Positions 45,420 to 57,548 of a stretch of 64,000 bases of DNA are shown piece by piece (the first letter of the stretch is position 1; every line of letters begins with the position of its first letter). The notes under the pieces are model-generated. The model was not told the origin of the DNA. It ran no database searches and saw only the letters and a list, made by a program, of their open reading frames with translations. Position numbers and translations under genes: made by a program. This DNA comes from Stomorhina lunata (lineage: Eukaryota; Arthropoda; Insecta; Diptera; Rhiniidae). Location: the NCBI GenBank assembly GCA_933228675.1, contig OW121741.1, positions 79,956,040-80,020,039 of the forward strand, read 5' to 3'.

Positions 45420-46713
45420 GTACCTGGTAGACCGAGCCTTGCTCGGAGCTTTATGATAAGCATTTCGAGGCAAATTTTAAAGTTTTTATACATTTTATTT
45501 TATAAAGTACTAAAATAATATAATAAAATATATATATATCGAATATCCAATTAATTTTGTATCATTTTATTCATTTTGTCCGATCAAAATATGATCAAAT
45601 GCATAGTTTACAAGTTATGTCATTTTGAATAATTTTGGAAATGGGTCATACCAACTAAAAAACCTTCGTCTGCTCATGCGTAACAACTTTACTAATGATA
45701 ATAGCATGATTAAATGCACCGTTTACGATTTAATTCACTTTGAGTAATTTTCAGTGACGCCACCTGTCGGAAATTTTTCATATTAACTAAAAAGCCTTCG
45801 TGGGCTCATGTGCAACAACTTAGCTTAAGATCATAGCACGATCAAATGCACAGTTTACGATTAAATTAATTTTGAGTAAGTTTCAGTGGCGCCACCTGAC
45901 GAAAATTGTTTATATTAACCAAGAAGCCTTCGTCGGCTCATGTGTCACAACTTTGCTAAAGATCATAGCATGATCAAATGCACAGTTTACGATTTAATTT
46001 TAATTTTGAGTAATTTTCAGTGGCTCCACCTGTCGGAAATTAGTCTTAACAACCTTAAAACCTTTGCAGGCTTATCCTCAACAACTTCGCTAAAGAGCAT
46101 AACATGATCAAATGCATAGTCTACTATTCTATAAAGAACAAACAGACAGACAAACATTTATTTGTTTAAAAGTTATAACATTACTAAACCTGTCCCCTTT
46201 TTTTAACCTAATTTCAAAAAAGTTCCATATGCATAGTTGGTACTTCTTTAGACCAACTGAATTCGGTACATTTTATAAAAAAGCAGTTAAGATATTGTTC
46301 CTATTAATATTACTTCATGCGGTGTTAGGTTATCATTTTATATCTTTTTATACCCAAAATGGGTAAATTTGGCCACCGAAATCAAAAAAGTACCAAATAC
46401 ATGTTCTATATATTTTTAACATCTATTAATTGCATTACAAAGTTCTTTTTTATATTTGTTGGTTCAATAGATAAGAGTTGGTTAAAAAATGTACCAAAAA
46501 GCTATTTTCACCCTTTTTTACCCATAGTTAGGCATAGTTTCAAAAAAGTACCAAACACCTTATTTTTATAGCTGTTTAAAATATAGCTTAACTTTTGTTT
46601 ACTTCAGAAAATACAATGTTTTCCAAAATTTTCCAAAGTCCCTTCTTACTCGATCTATACGGCAAAAATGGTACCCACCGTCCAAATTTTATCAAATCGT
46701 TAGAGCCGTTTTT
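45420..46713 (-). mobile_element. Helitron-like element, family A copy 3 (5' end missing)
   Basis: The minus-strand 3' end is intact at 45420 (GTACCTGGTAGACCGAGCC). The 131-bp subrepeats and GTACC modules follow, but the element stops at GAGCCGTTTTT, about 100 bp short of the (AT)n tract and TC terminus. A HINE-like element begins immediately. The missing 5' end together with a duplicate of 46199-46713 appears beyond it at 50120-50673. Confidence 0.72.
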
Positions 46714-46859
46714 ATACCCACCATCAAAAAGAATGGGGGGTATATTGAGATTGTCATTCCGTTTGTAATTTCCTTAATATTGGATCAAATCGATATATAT
46801 TCTGAAAAACGATATATATTCTGAATCCCTATGAAATTCTTAGACGATTGAGAGATGTC

Positions 46860-46906
46860 CGTCTGTCTGTCCGTCTGTCTGTCCGTCTGTCTGTCCGTCT
46901 GTTTGT
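46860..46906. repeat. (GTCY)n microsatellite
   Basis: A GTCCGTCTGTCTGTCC-type tetranucleotide run, the hallmark internal microsatellite of DINE-1-like repeats. Shorter runs at about 47370 and 47565 precede two further internal blocks of the same element. Confidence 0.9.
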
Positions 46907-47949
46907 TGAAATCACGATAACGCCTAAACGAAAGGAGCTAGCTCACTGAAACTTTGTTAAAACATTCTTCATCTTGGTATTGAAATTGGGCAAAATCGGT
47001 TAACATTTGACCATAGCTCCTGTATAACCTCGCCTACGCTAATCGCTTATTTGCTAATAAATAACAAACTATAATACCTATGATGATAACGTTTGGTATA
47101 TAGAAGTTTTGCATAAGCCCTAGGTAGCATATCAAATTTCATTAAAATCGGTCCACATTTAGTCATAGCTCTCATACAAAAAACTTACGGAAACAGCCAA
47201 AATTTCACCTAAAATACACTTAAATGCCAATAAATATAAAACTATAACAGATATAACCAGTAAATTTAGCCCGAGGAGGTCTTATGTCCATTCGGTCACC
47301 ATTTGACCATAGCTCCCATATAAAAAACTTACGGAAACACAAAAATACAAAAAGAAAAGGGGGTTTATGTCCGTCTGTCCGTCAAATAAAAGCGCAATAG
47401 CGCCTTAGCGAAAAGGGCTACAGCAACAAAATTTTACAAAAGGAAGTCTTGTGTGAATGCCAGCCAGTGTGCAAAATTTTGTTACAATCGGTTACTATTT
47501 GACCATAGCTCCCATATAAAAAACTTACGGAAGAACAAAAATACAAAAGAAAACACGGTTTATGTCCGTCTGTCCGTCAGAGAAAAGCGATAGCTCCTTA
47601 ACTACAAGAGCTAGAGCGACAAAATTTAGCAAAAGTATTTTCGATATGTTATAGAAATTGTGTGCTGAAAATGGGTGAAATCGGTTGACATTTAGTTAGA
47701 GCTCCCATATAACCCTGCCCCGGGAATCACATTTATTCTGATAAATTTAATAAAATTGTAAAATCTATGACTACTAAATTTAGAACAGAGAAGTTTTATG
47801 CAACTTTCAGTCAGTATGTCAAATTTTATAGGAATCGGTTCATTTTTGACCATAGCTTTCATATAAAAACCGCTCCCTGTAACCACTATAATGCTACAAA
47901 TGCCAGTTAAAAGCTAATAAATCTTATATTCTTAAACGAGCAATAATTG

Positions 47950-48085
<136 letters not shown>

Positions 48086-48769
48086 GAATGGCTATCTCGA
48101 AAACGGCTCTAACGATTTTGATAAAATTTGGACAGTGGGTATCTTTTTTGATGTATAGGTCGAAGAAGAAGGACTTTTGGAACTTTTACTTCTAAGAGGG
48201 TAAAAACGGGTAAAAAGGGGAAAAAATCGAAAACGCTATGTCTCCTAAAGTAATAGGTATAGAAACAAAATTTAAATTACGTTTTAAACAGCTTTGAAAA
48301 TAAGCGGACAGGTGTTTGGTACTTTTTTGAAACTATGTCCGATAGGGGATAAAAAAGGGTGAAAATAGTTTTTTTGGCACCTTTTTAACCCACTCTTATA
48401 TTTTAAACTAAAGAATATAGAAAGAAACTTGGTACTGCAATCAATAGATGTAAAAAAAACATGAAACACGTATTTGGTACTTTTTTGATTTTGGAGCCAA
48501 AATGGGTAAAAAAGGGATAAAATAATAACTTAACATCTCCAAAGTAATATGAATAGGAACATTATACATTATGTTAAATGCGTTTAAAAAAAATGTACCG
48601 AATTCAATTGGCACCAAAAAAGTACCAAATATACATATGGAACTTTTAGAAATTAGGGAATAAAAAGGGGGAAAAATTAGTATTATTTTAAACAAATGAA
48701 TGTTTGTCTGTATGTATGTTCTTTATAGAATAGTAAACTGTGAATTTGATTGTGTTATGCACTTTAGCG

Positions 48770-49400
48770 AAGATGTTGCGGATAAGCCGGCGAAGGTTTT
48801 AAAGTTGATAAGACTAATTTCCGACAGATGGCGCCACTGAAAATTACTAAAAATTAATTAAATCGTAAACTGTACATTTGATCATGCTATGATCTTTAGC
48901 AAAGTTTTAGCGCATGAGCCGACGAAGGCTTTTTAGTTGGTATGAATAATTTCCGACAGGTGGCGCTACAGAAACTTACTCAAAGTCAATTTAATCGTAA
49001 TCTGTACATTTAATCATGCTACAATCTTTAGCAAAGTTGTTGCACATGAGCCGGCGAAGGTTTCTTAGTTGGTATGAAGAAATTTCGACAGGTGGCGCTA
49101 CTGAAATTTACTCAAAGTCAATTTAATCGTATGCTGTACATTTAATCATGCTATAATCTTCAGCAAAGTTGTTACGGATAAGCCGAAGAAGGTTTATGAA
49201 TTGGAATAAGCAAAGTCCGACAGGTGGCGCCACAGAAAACTACACAAAATGAATTAAATCGTAAACTGTGCATTTGATCAGACTATAATCTTTAGCAAAG
49301 TTGTTGCGCATGAGTCGACAGAGGTTTCTGTTGATATGAATAATTTCCAAAATTATTCAAAATGAGTTAAACTGTAAACTATGCAAACTATGTGTTGGTC
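48770..49400. repeat. 131-bp subrepeats of family A (5 units)
   Basis: Each unit reads through GAGCCGGCGAAGGTTT, CGACAGGTGGCGCCACTGAA, CAATTTAATCGTAA, CTGTACATTTAATCATGCTA and AATCTTTAGCAAAGTTGTTG. They occupy the 3' third of the element before the terminal hairpin and recur in the other copies. Confidence 0.88.
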
Positions 49401-50119
49401 GGACAAAATAAATCAAATAATTCAAAATTAACTGAATATTTCTACAATGTCTTTCCTCTAAATTTATTTTAGCACTTTATAATATAAAATATATAAAAAC
49501 TTTAAAATTTTCCTCAAAATGCTTATCATAAAGCTCCGAGCAAGGCTCGGTCTACCAGGTACTTATAAACTATGTCAGCTATGGTCACTAAATTTTGCAC
49601 AAATAAACTTTATATTAATACCAGCCAGTATATTAAATTTTGTAACAATCGGTCAACATTTGGCTATAGTTCTTATATATATAACATACCCTTTTTATAG
49701 CCACAATCAAAAAGATTTGGAGGTACGTACATTCAGTATATTAAGATTGCATCTACGAAATTAGATAGCTATCAATCAATGTTAGGTCCAGACTTTATAT
49801 ACGGTAGATGCATTAGGAACTCCTAACAAAATATATGAACCTGACGTGTTGCTATCAACATGTTTATGGCACAACGAAACAGCTTATTAATGTTAAACTA
49901 TATTCGGTTATGGAACAGCATTTTGTCCAAGGCAAATACTTGGGAAACCACTTAGATACTTTTAAATGTTGAACTATAGTTACTATACCACTGCAACCGA
50001 ATTTAGTCCAAATATATTACCAACAATACCACATTTGGTCACCATTTTGAATTAGCTCGTACAACTTGATGGTGGGTATAAAAGATTCGGCACAGCCGAA
50101 TATAACACTCTTACTTGTT

Positions 50120-50673
50120 ATACCCTAATTTCAAAAAAGTTCCATATGCATAGTTGGTACTTCTTTAGACCAACTGAATTCGGTACATTTTATAAAAAAG
50201 CAGTTAAGATATTGTTCCTATTAATATTACTTCATGCGGTGTTAGGTTATCATTTTATACCTTTTTATACCCAAAATGGGTAAATTTGGACACCGAAATA
50301 AAAAAAGTACCAAATACGTGTTCTATATATTTTTCACATCTATTAATTGCATTACAAAGTTCTTTTCTATATTCTTTGGTTCAATAGGTAAGAGTTGGTT
50401 AAAAAATGTACCAAACCCTTTTTTACCCATAGTTAGGCATATTTGGTTTCAAAAAAGTACCAAACACCATATTTTTATAGTTGTTTAAAATGTAGCTTAA
50501 CTTTTGTTTACTTCAGAAAATGCAATGTTTTAGATTTTTTCCCTTTTTACCCGTTTTTATCCCCTTTGCATCAAAATTTCCCAAAGTCCCTTCTTACTCG
50601 ATCTATACGACAAAAAAGGTATCCACTGTCCAAATTTTTTCAAAATCGTTAGTGCCGTTTTTGGGATATAAGA
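50120..50673 (-). mobile_element. Family A fragment duplicated beyond the HINE element
   Basis: It begins at CCCTAATTTCAAAAAAG, in the middle of family A, and runs to the TC-side end ATATAAGA with the (AT)n region deleted. From 50122 to about 50656 it is a near-copy of 46199-46713, including shared variants such as the GCATAGTTGGTACTTCTTTAG phrase. The duplication therefore involves this A3 copy and is not an independent insertion of a distant family member. Confidence 0.72.
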
Positions 50674-51429
50674 TAAGATAGCATAAACTCTAAAAAGAAG
50701 AAAGTTTTCCGAATTTTAGATACAAAATTTTAAAGTTTTACATTTGGATTAAAAAAATCGATTAATAGTCTTTCATCTTAAAAAAAAACATTTTGTCATA
50801 AAGAAATATTTCCTTTTTTTAGTTTCGTTTATCTATTTCTTATTAACAAACAGAAAAACAGTCAAAAGAGGAAACATACAAATTTAGCAATAAAAGGGAA
50901 ACAAATATAAAATTGAATTTCGAACAGGAAATGGTAAAAGGAAACTATGGCAAAGGTTTTTTTTTGTTCTGACGATGGTTTAAATAAATTTCAAATGATT
51001 TTCTATTAGAAAATGCAGTAGAATTGTAAGAAGTTGTCATAGTTTTTAATAATTTAGAAGAAAAGTGACTTAAAGAAAAATTTTTTAAATAAAAAAAAAT
51101 TGTAGAAATTTACAGCGTGTTCACAAAACTGTCATACGTTAGAAGGCAATCGAATACGAGCCTAACGATTAAGCTCTAAATTGAGTTCATTTTCTTTTTT
51201 CGTTTGGAAGTAAAAGCTTCGTAATGAAATATCAAATAATAGTATTGCCATGATATATTTTATTACTTTTCTGAAAGCTTTTCCTGTAAAACTTAAGAAT
51301 TTTGTAAAATGATGTTAACCCTAATATTAAATAAAATCAAAAATAAATAAAAACAAAAAATAAAAAATTTAACATTTTTTTTTTCAAAATTAAATTCTGG
51401 GTATAAGAAAGACAAGTATTAAGTACAAA
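50674..51429. other. Unclassified AT-rich DNA
   Basis: About 750 bp without a gene, tandem repeat or recognisable element. Poly-A and poly-T runs are frequent. Confidence 0.55.
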
Positions 51430-51797
51430 AGTTCGGTTTTAGGAACAAGTTCCCCGACTTGGATAGACCGGACTCCAAAGTAACTAGAAACGATAGAACA
51501 TTGTGACATTTCAGTGGCTCAATAGAGTTGCATACCGACGAGCACGTTCACCCTTTCCTACACTCGGTCGAGTAGCTCTTACAAAGACCCTATTCTGAGA
51601 CATGTATTGCGTAAGAAGATTTGAGTTTGGGAACGAGTTCCCTAATTTCATTAGGGCACATTCCAAAGTAAAAACGATAGAAAAGTGTGACATTCCAGTG
51701 GTTCAATAGAGTTGGATACCATGCTGTCATCAATGAGCAGTTTCGCCATCTCTTGCACTCTTACATAGACCCTATTCCGAAACATGTATTGCGTACC
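51430..51797 (-). pseudogene. Two tandem LINE ORF2 fragments, minus strand
   Basis: Two copies of a ~185-bp segment (51430-51612 and 51613-51797) match, on the minus strand, the part of the LINE ORF at 39680-39840 that encodes LLDRVQERAKV through CSIVTTLESGNS-type sequence in another frame. Each copy ends at the same AGACCCTATTC...CATGTATTGCGTA block. Stops and indels are frequent. Confidence 0.72.
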
Positions 51798-52230
51798 GGT
51801 GAAATACAACTCTCATGTATGGGCCGGTGCTTCAAAGTTTATTTCGGAACTTCTTGACCGAGTACAGGAGAGAGCAAAAGTGGTCATCGGTAATAGTAGG
51901 TTATCCAACTCTATTGTTCTATTGTTACTACTTTGGAATGTGCTCTAACGAAATCAGGAAACTCGTTCTCGATACATGAACTTTCTTACGCAATACACGT
52001 CTATCTGTTAGAGCTCATTCTTTCGCAGTCGATTGACCAGTAGACAGACGATACTCTACAGTTGACGATACGCTAGTCATACAGTTCGTATGTAGAATTT
52101 GCTTCCCGCAGAAGTTTTTCCAACCAGTTGCAATATAGGGAAGTTTAAACCAAATGTCCACAAACACTACCTATTCCCCCTTCCACAACCTTTTCCTAGT
52201 TTCAACACAATGCATTGTATTGTGTTCAGG
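51798..52230 (+). pseudogene. LINE ORF2 3' fragment, plus strand
   Basis: Starts GAAATACAACTCTCATGTATGG and follows the LINE at 39628-40080 colinearly, with deletions. It keeps the YNSHVWAGASK, LLDRVQERAKV and NVHKHY-type segments and the CAACACAATGCAT 3' UTR, with a short A-run near 52241. The frame is broken. It lies in opposite orientation to the two fragments just to the left. Confidence 0.78.
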
Positions 52231-52550
52231 TCCTAAACAAAAAAAATCAAATAACCGTTTTTTTGTTTCCCAGGCGATTAGAATTTTTTAATTGCCTGAT
52301 TTGACATTTACTTTCGTCTATACATTTTATTTACGAACCAAAATTGTAAAAGCTTTTTCTAGTTTCACTCAAAAAAAAAAATTTCAAAAACCAAAAGTTC
52401 AATTTTTTCGTAAGTTGACATACAATTTGGAAAAATTGTAGTTTCAAAAACAGGCTGTAAATAATGATGTCCAGCTAAACGTATACGTGATATTTAACTT
52501 TTTTCATTTCCAAATATTACGTATACGACACATATGTTATTTATGAGTTA
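52231..52550. other. Spacer with possible MITE end
   Basis: About 320 bp, no gene. TTTCAAAAACAGGCTG near 52442-52456 resembles the right end of the putative MITE at 39239. A matching left end is not clear, though TTTCCCAGGCGATTAG lies near 52268. Confidence 0.4.
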
Positions 52551-54023
52551 GTACCTGGTAGACCGAGCCTTGCTCGGAGCTTTATGATAAGCATTTTGAG
52601 GAAAATTTTAAAGTTTTTATATATTTTATATTATAAAGTGCTAAAATAAATTTAGAGGAAAGACATTGTAGAAATATTCAGTTAATTTTAAATTATTTGA
52701 TTTATTTTGTCCGACCAACACATAGTTTGCATAGTTTACAGTTTAACTCATTTTGAATAATTTTGGAAATTATTCATATCAACAGAAACCTCTGTCGACT
52801 CATGCGCAACAACTTTGCTAAAGATTATAGTCTGATCAAATGCACAGTTTACGATTTAATTCATTTTGAGTAGTTTTCTGTGGCGCCACCTGTCGGACTT
52901 TGCTTATTCCAATTCATAAACCTTCTTCGGCTTATCCGTAACAACTTTGCTGAAGATTATAGCATGATTAAATGTACAGCATACGATTAAATTGACTTTG
53001 AGTAAATTTCAGTAGCGCCACCTGTCGAAATTTCTTCATACCAACTAAGAAACCCTCGTCGGCTCATGTGCAACAACTTTGCTAAAGATTGTAGCATGAT
53101 TAAATGTACAGATTACGATTAAATTGACTTTGAGTAAGTTTCTGTAGCGCCACCTGTCGGAAATTATTCATACCAACTAAAAAGCCTTCGTCGGCTCATG
53201 CGCAACAACTTTGCTAAAGATCATAGCATGATCAAATGTACAGTTTGCGATTTAATTAATTTTTAGTAATTTTCAGTGGCGCCATCTGTCGGAAATTAGT
53301 CTTATCAACTTTAAAACCTTCGCCGGCTTATCCGCAACATCTTCGCTAAAGTGCATAACACAATCAAATTCACAGTTTACTATTCTATAAAGAACATACA
53401 TACAGACAAACATTCATTTGTTTAAAATAATACTAATTTTTCCCCCTTTTTATTCCCTAATTTCTAAAAGTTCCATACGTATATTTGGTACTTTTTTTGG
53501 TGCCAATTGAATTCGGTACATTTTTTAAAACGCATTTAACATAATGTATAATGTTCCTATTCATATTACTTTGGAGATGTTAAGTTATCATTTTATCCCT
53601 TTTTTACCCATTTTGGCTCCAAAATCAAAAAAGTACCAAATACGTGTTTCATGTTTTTTTTACATCTATTGATTGCAGTACCAAGTTTCTTTCTATATTC
53701 TTTAGTTTAAAATATAAGAGTGGGTTAAAAAGGTGCCAAAAAAACTATTTTCACCCTTTTTTACCCCCTATCGGACATAGTTTCAAAAAAGTACCAAACA
53801 CCTGTCCGCTTATTTTCAAAGCTGTTTAAAACGTAATTTTAATTTTGTTTCTATACCTATTACTTTAGGAGACATAGCGTTTTCGATTTTTTCCCCTTTT
53901 TACCCGTTTTTACCCTCTTAGAGGTAAAAGTTCCAAAAGTCCCTTCTTCTTCGACTTATACATCAAAAAAGATACCCACTGTCCAAATTTTATCAAAATC
54001 GTTAGAGCCGTTTTCGAGATAGC

Positions 54024-54076
<53 letters not shown>

Positions 54077-54104
54077 TATTGCTCGTTTAAGAATATATAT
54101 AAGA
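52551..54104 (-). mobile_element. Helitron-like element, family A copy 5
   Basis: A complete copy on the minus strand, 1,554 bp. It has GTACC and the hairpin at 52551, five 131-bp subrepeats (about 52750-53390), GTACC modules, an (AT)n tract at 54029-54072, and a TC terminus at 54104 followed by T (A|T target). It is very close in sequence to copy 4. The 61-residue frame at 53644-53829 also appears in copies 1, 2 and 4 only because the element copies are alike. Confidence 0.78.
54029..54072. repeat. (AT)n microsatellite inside Helitron A5
   Basis: A 44-bp pure TA run at the standard family A position. Confidence 0.92.
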
Positions 54105-54800
54105 TAAGATATGTAATATTCAAAATATTCCTCCCATCCAGATACATCATTATATGCATTTAGTTTAAATAAAACAATAACCATAAGATAATTTTAAATT
54201 ATCCAGATTAAAATAAACAAATTTCTTTATAAAATGTACTAAAACCAAATACTAACAACTTCTTAAAAGCCTTCTTTTTGTCTAGTTTATGACATTAGTT
54301 ACCACAATAAAACTCATTAATTCTATTAAATTTATTTGTGGTAAGAAAAATATTGTTGAACTAAGTACCATTTCATTTCATATCCAGTGCAAATTATCAT
54401 AAAATAAATACTTCATGCCTTATTATTCCAAATAAAAAGTTTGTCTTAGTCTTATTGTGTTTAGGGAAGTTATTTTAGCAAAAGAAAAAGTTGGCAAAAC
54501 TAAAATATCAATTTATTTCCTTTTCATTTCAACACTTGTTGTTAGTTACTGTTTCTTCTTCCAAATGAATATTTATTTGTGTTTAGTTTGTTCTACTTAT
54601 GTTATAAATATGCATTTTAGAAGTTTTTGTCATTCTATTACTTAGTACTTATGGGAGGAAGTAACAGCTAAAGTTTGTTCATATTTTTTGATTTGAAGTG
54701 CAATATTTATTAGCTACTTCTGGACAAATTTTGCCAACTAAATTGGAAAATTATTAAATTTTTAACTCTAAAAGACGTTTTAGGAAAAATATTTCGAGGA
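54105..54800. other. Unclassified AT-rich DNA
   Basis: About 700 bp with no recognisable element. The 62-residue plus-strand frame at 54457-54645 is hydrophobic in composition, but it has no start context, homology or splice evidence, so I do not call it a gene. Confidence 0.5.
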
Positions 54801-55985
54801 TTTATATTCAAATAGTGCTATCTACAAATTTACAATTTTACAGGAGAGCGAAAAAACTGTTTTTGTCATTAACTATAAGAGTAGTAGATAAAGTTTGTTT
54901 TACAATACCATACAAATTGGGGCTACGATTTTGTACAAATTAAGTTTTTGAATTTACTCCTTATATTTCCGATTCTATAGTAGATAGCACTTTTTACGAG
55001 TTCAAATTTTATTGTTTCAAATACTAAAGCCAGTAGCATTATTTTGATCTACTGAAAATTTAGACTTTTATCAAAATATCACAAATTTTATTTAAGAATT
55101 ATTATAATTATATTAATAGAATTCAAGGTATTCTCTTACTTATATAACCTTTATTTACAATCTGTTAAGGTCAAAGGCCGATCATATTTTAGATATCCAT
55201 GACTTCTGTACGATGTAGGAAATTGTGGTCCATTTTGTTAGTTTATCACTTATTACAATGTATATTTTATAACAATTCGCACTTGTATAACAAGAGGGTA
55301 AATATTAACTCAAAATTTTTAACACTATTCCGACCGAAGGTATCAAAAGACACCTTTTCAAACTTTGACTTGAAATTATTTTTTAAGTTGAATAATTTTT
55401 TTTAAATTCTTTTTTTTTGACAATTCATATAATAGTTGTTAAAATTATTTTAACAACTATTATATGAATTCTCAAAAAAAAAAAAATTTGAAAAAATTAT
55501 TCAACTTAAAAAATAATTTCAAGTCAAAGTTTGAAAAGGTGTCTTTTGACACCTTCGGTCGGAATAGTGTTAAATTTTCACTTTTTAGAAGAAATTGATG
55601 TGTAGTCGCCTTATCTACGCATTGTAAAAATCTGACATCATTTTCACTATAACTTCGCCAAAAAACTACAGTTTTACCCCTCTTCTTTATACGAACGTAG
55701 TAGTAAAATAAAATAGTTTTTTGACTCTACTGAAAATTTTTAAATTTTGAGTTTATACCCTCTTGTTGATCAAGTGCGAATTGTTATTATTTCTACAAAT
55801 ATTTTTAAGATAGCACTACTTTTTGATTATGAGTAGATAGCACAAACATAATTTATAAAAAAAAATGTTTTAGAATTATTTTTCCTTCTTAAAATTTATA
55901 TGACATATGACAGATAAGGCTAGGAACACGTTTCTATTAAAAACCATTTTGGTCGAAAATGTAGATAGCACTTTTTGAATATAAA
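54801..55985. mobile_element. 1.19-kb TIR element, AGTGCTATCTACA ends
   Basis: TTTATATTCAAATAGTGCTATCTACA at the left is the inverse complement of the right end (TGTAGATAGCACTTTTTG then AATATAAA), a TIR of about 27 bp. GTAGATAGCAC recurs internally at about 54975 and 55838. The centre contains a large palindrome (55270-55795). No transposase frame is present. Whether the outer TTTATATTCAAA belongs to the TIR or to the flank cannot be decided. Confidence 0.65.
55318..55575. repeat. Large near-perfect palindrome, ~120-nt arms
   Basis: The arms begin TTAACACTATTCCGACCGAAG (55318) and return as its complement at about 55555-55573, with the centre at GTTGTTAAAATTATTTTAACAAC near 55436-55460. Mismatches are few. 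The symmetry resumes further out: CAATTCGCACTTG...CAAGAGGGTA (55273-55300) is mirrored at about 55757-55790, the right arm carrying an extra ~170 bp. The DNA could extrude a long cruciform, and a transcript would form a long hairpin. Confidence 0.9.
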
Positions 55986-55989
55986 GCGT

Positions 55990-57405
55990 CGATATAATTT
56001 CTATACAACATTTTTTGTATGGAAAAATTTCTATAATCGAAAAAAATTTCTATATCGAAAAAATTTCTATAGAAATTTTTTATATCTATAGAAAAATTTT
56101 CTATAGAAAATTTTATTTATTGGAAAGCTTTCTATACAAAAAATTTTTACATCGAAAAATTTTTTATATCAAAAAAAATCTAAAAAAAGTTTTTATATGA
56201 AAAAAAAAATAAATTTTATCGAAAAAATATCTATAGAAAATTTTTTATATAAAAAAATTTCTATAGAAAATTTTTTGTATGGAAAATATTTCTATAAAAT
56301 TATTTATATGGAAAAAATTTCTATACAAAATTTTTTATATCGTAAAAATTTCTATGGAAAATTTTTATATTAAAAAAATTTTTATTGAAAATTTTTTATA
56401 TCGAACAAATTTCTATAGAAAATTTTTGTAAGAAAACAATTTTAATAGAAAATTTTTTATACAGAAAAAATTTTTATTATAGAAAATATTTCTACAGAAA
56501 ATTTGTAATGTGAAAAAATAATTTTAAAATTTTTTAAATTGTAAAAATTTCTATAGAAATTTTTTTATATCGAAAAAATTTTAGTACAAAATTTTTTATA
56601 GAAATTTTTTTATTGAAAAGCTTTCTATAAAAAAAAAAATTACATCAAAAATTTTATTTAAAAAAAAATGTTATATCAACAAAATTTTATAAAAAGTTTT
56701 TATATGAAAAAAAATTTTATCGAACAAATATCTATAGAAAATTTTTTATATGAAAGAAATTTCTAAAGAAATTTTTTTGTATGGAAAATATTTCTATAAA
56801 ATTATTTGTATGGAAAAAAAATTCTATACAAAATTTTTTATATCGTAAAAATTTCTATAGAAAATTTTTATATTAAAAAAATTTTTTATATCGAAAAAAA
56901 ATTTTTATATCGAAAAAATTTCTGTAGAAAATTGTTTAAATTAAAAAATTTCAATAGAAAATTTTTTATGCCGAAAAATTTCTATAGAAAATTTTTTATA
57001 GTGAAAAAATTTCTATAGAAAATTTTTATACGAAAGAAATTTCAATAGAAAATTTTTTATATAGTAACAAATTTTTAATATAGAAAAAATTTTTATAGAA
57101 ATTGGTAATGTGAAAAAATAATTGGAAAATTTTTTAAATCGTATAAATTTCTATAGAAAATTTTTTATATCGAAAAAATTTTAGTTCAAAATTTTTTATA
57201 TCGAAAAAATTTCTACTGAAAATTTTTAATATTGAAAAAATTTCTATAGAAAAATATTTATGCCGAAAAAAATTTCTATACAAAATTTTTTACATTGAAA
57301 AAATTTATAGTATAAAAATTTTTTAACATCGAAAAAAATTCCATAGAAATTTATCTTTTTTTCAAAAAATTTTCTATAGAAAAATTTTATAGAAAACTTT
57401 TCTTC
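55990..57405. repeat. AT minisatellite, ATCGAAAAAATTTCTATAG type
   Basis: Degenerate tandem units of about 30-33 bp combine AAATTTCTATAGAAAATTTT with TTATATCGAAAA or TTATATGGAAAA. An internal duplication of several hundred bp is visible (for example CTTTCTATA...TTATATCGTAAAAATTTC near 56125-56345 and 56610-56855). The peptide frames rich in Lys, Phe, Tyr and Ile here are artefacts. Confidence 0.9.
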
Positions 57406-57548
57406 AGGAGGATTATCCCCAATTTAGACTGATCAAAAACCTCACATTATTACTTATTTTACAAACAAAAGAATTATGTTCATAACCATAAGTAAAAGCG
57501 TAAATCATTGACATAATTCTGAAAGGTTTTGTTTGTCTTTTATAAAAA
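57406..57548. other. Unique spacer between two minisatellites
   Basis: About 140 bp of non-repetitive sequence, for example CAGGAGGATTATCCCCAATT, separates the two AT minisatellites. It shows that they are distinct arrays. No gene or element was recognised in it. Confidence 0.7.
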
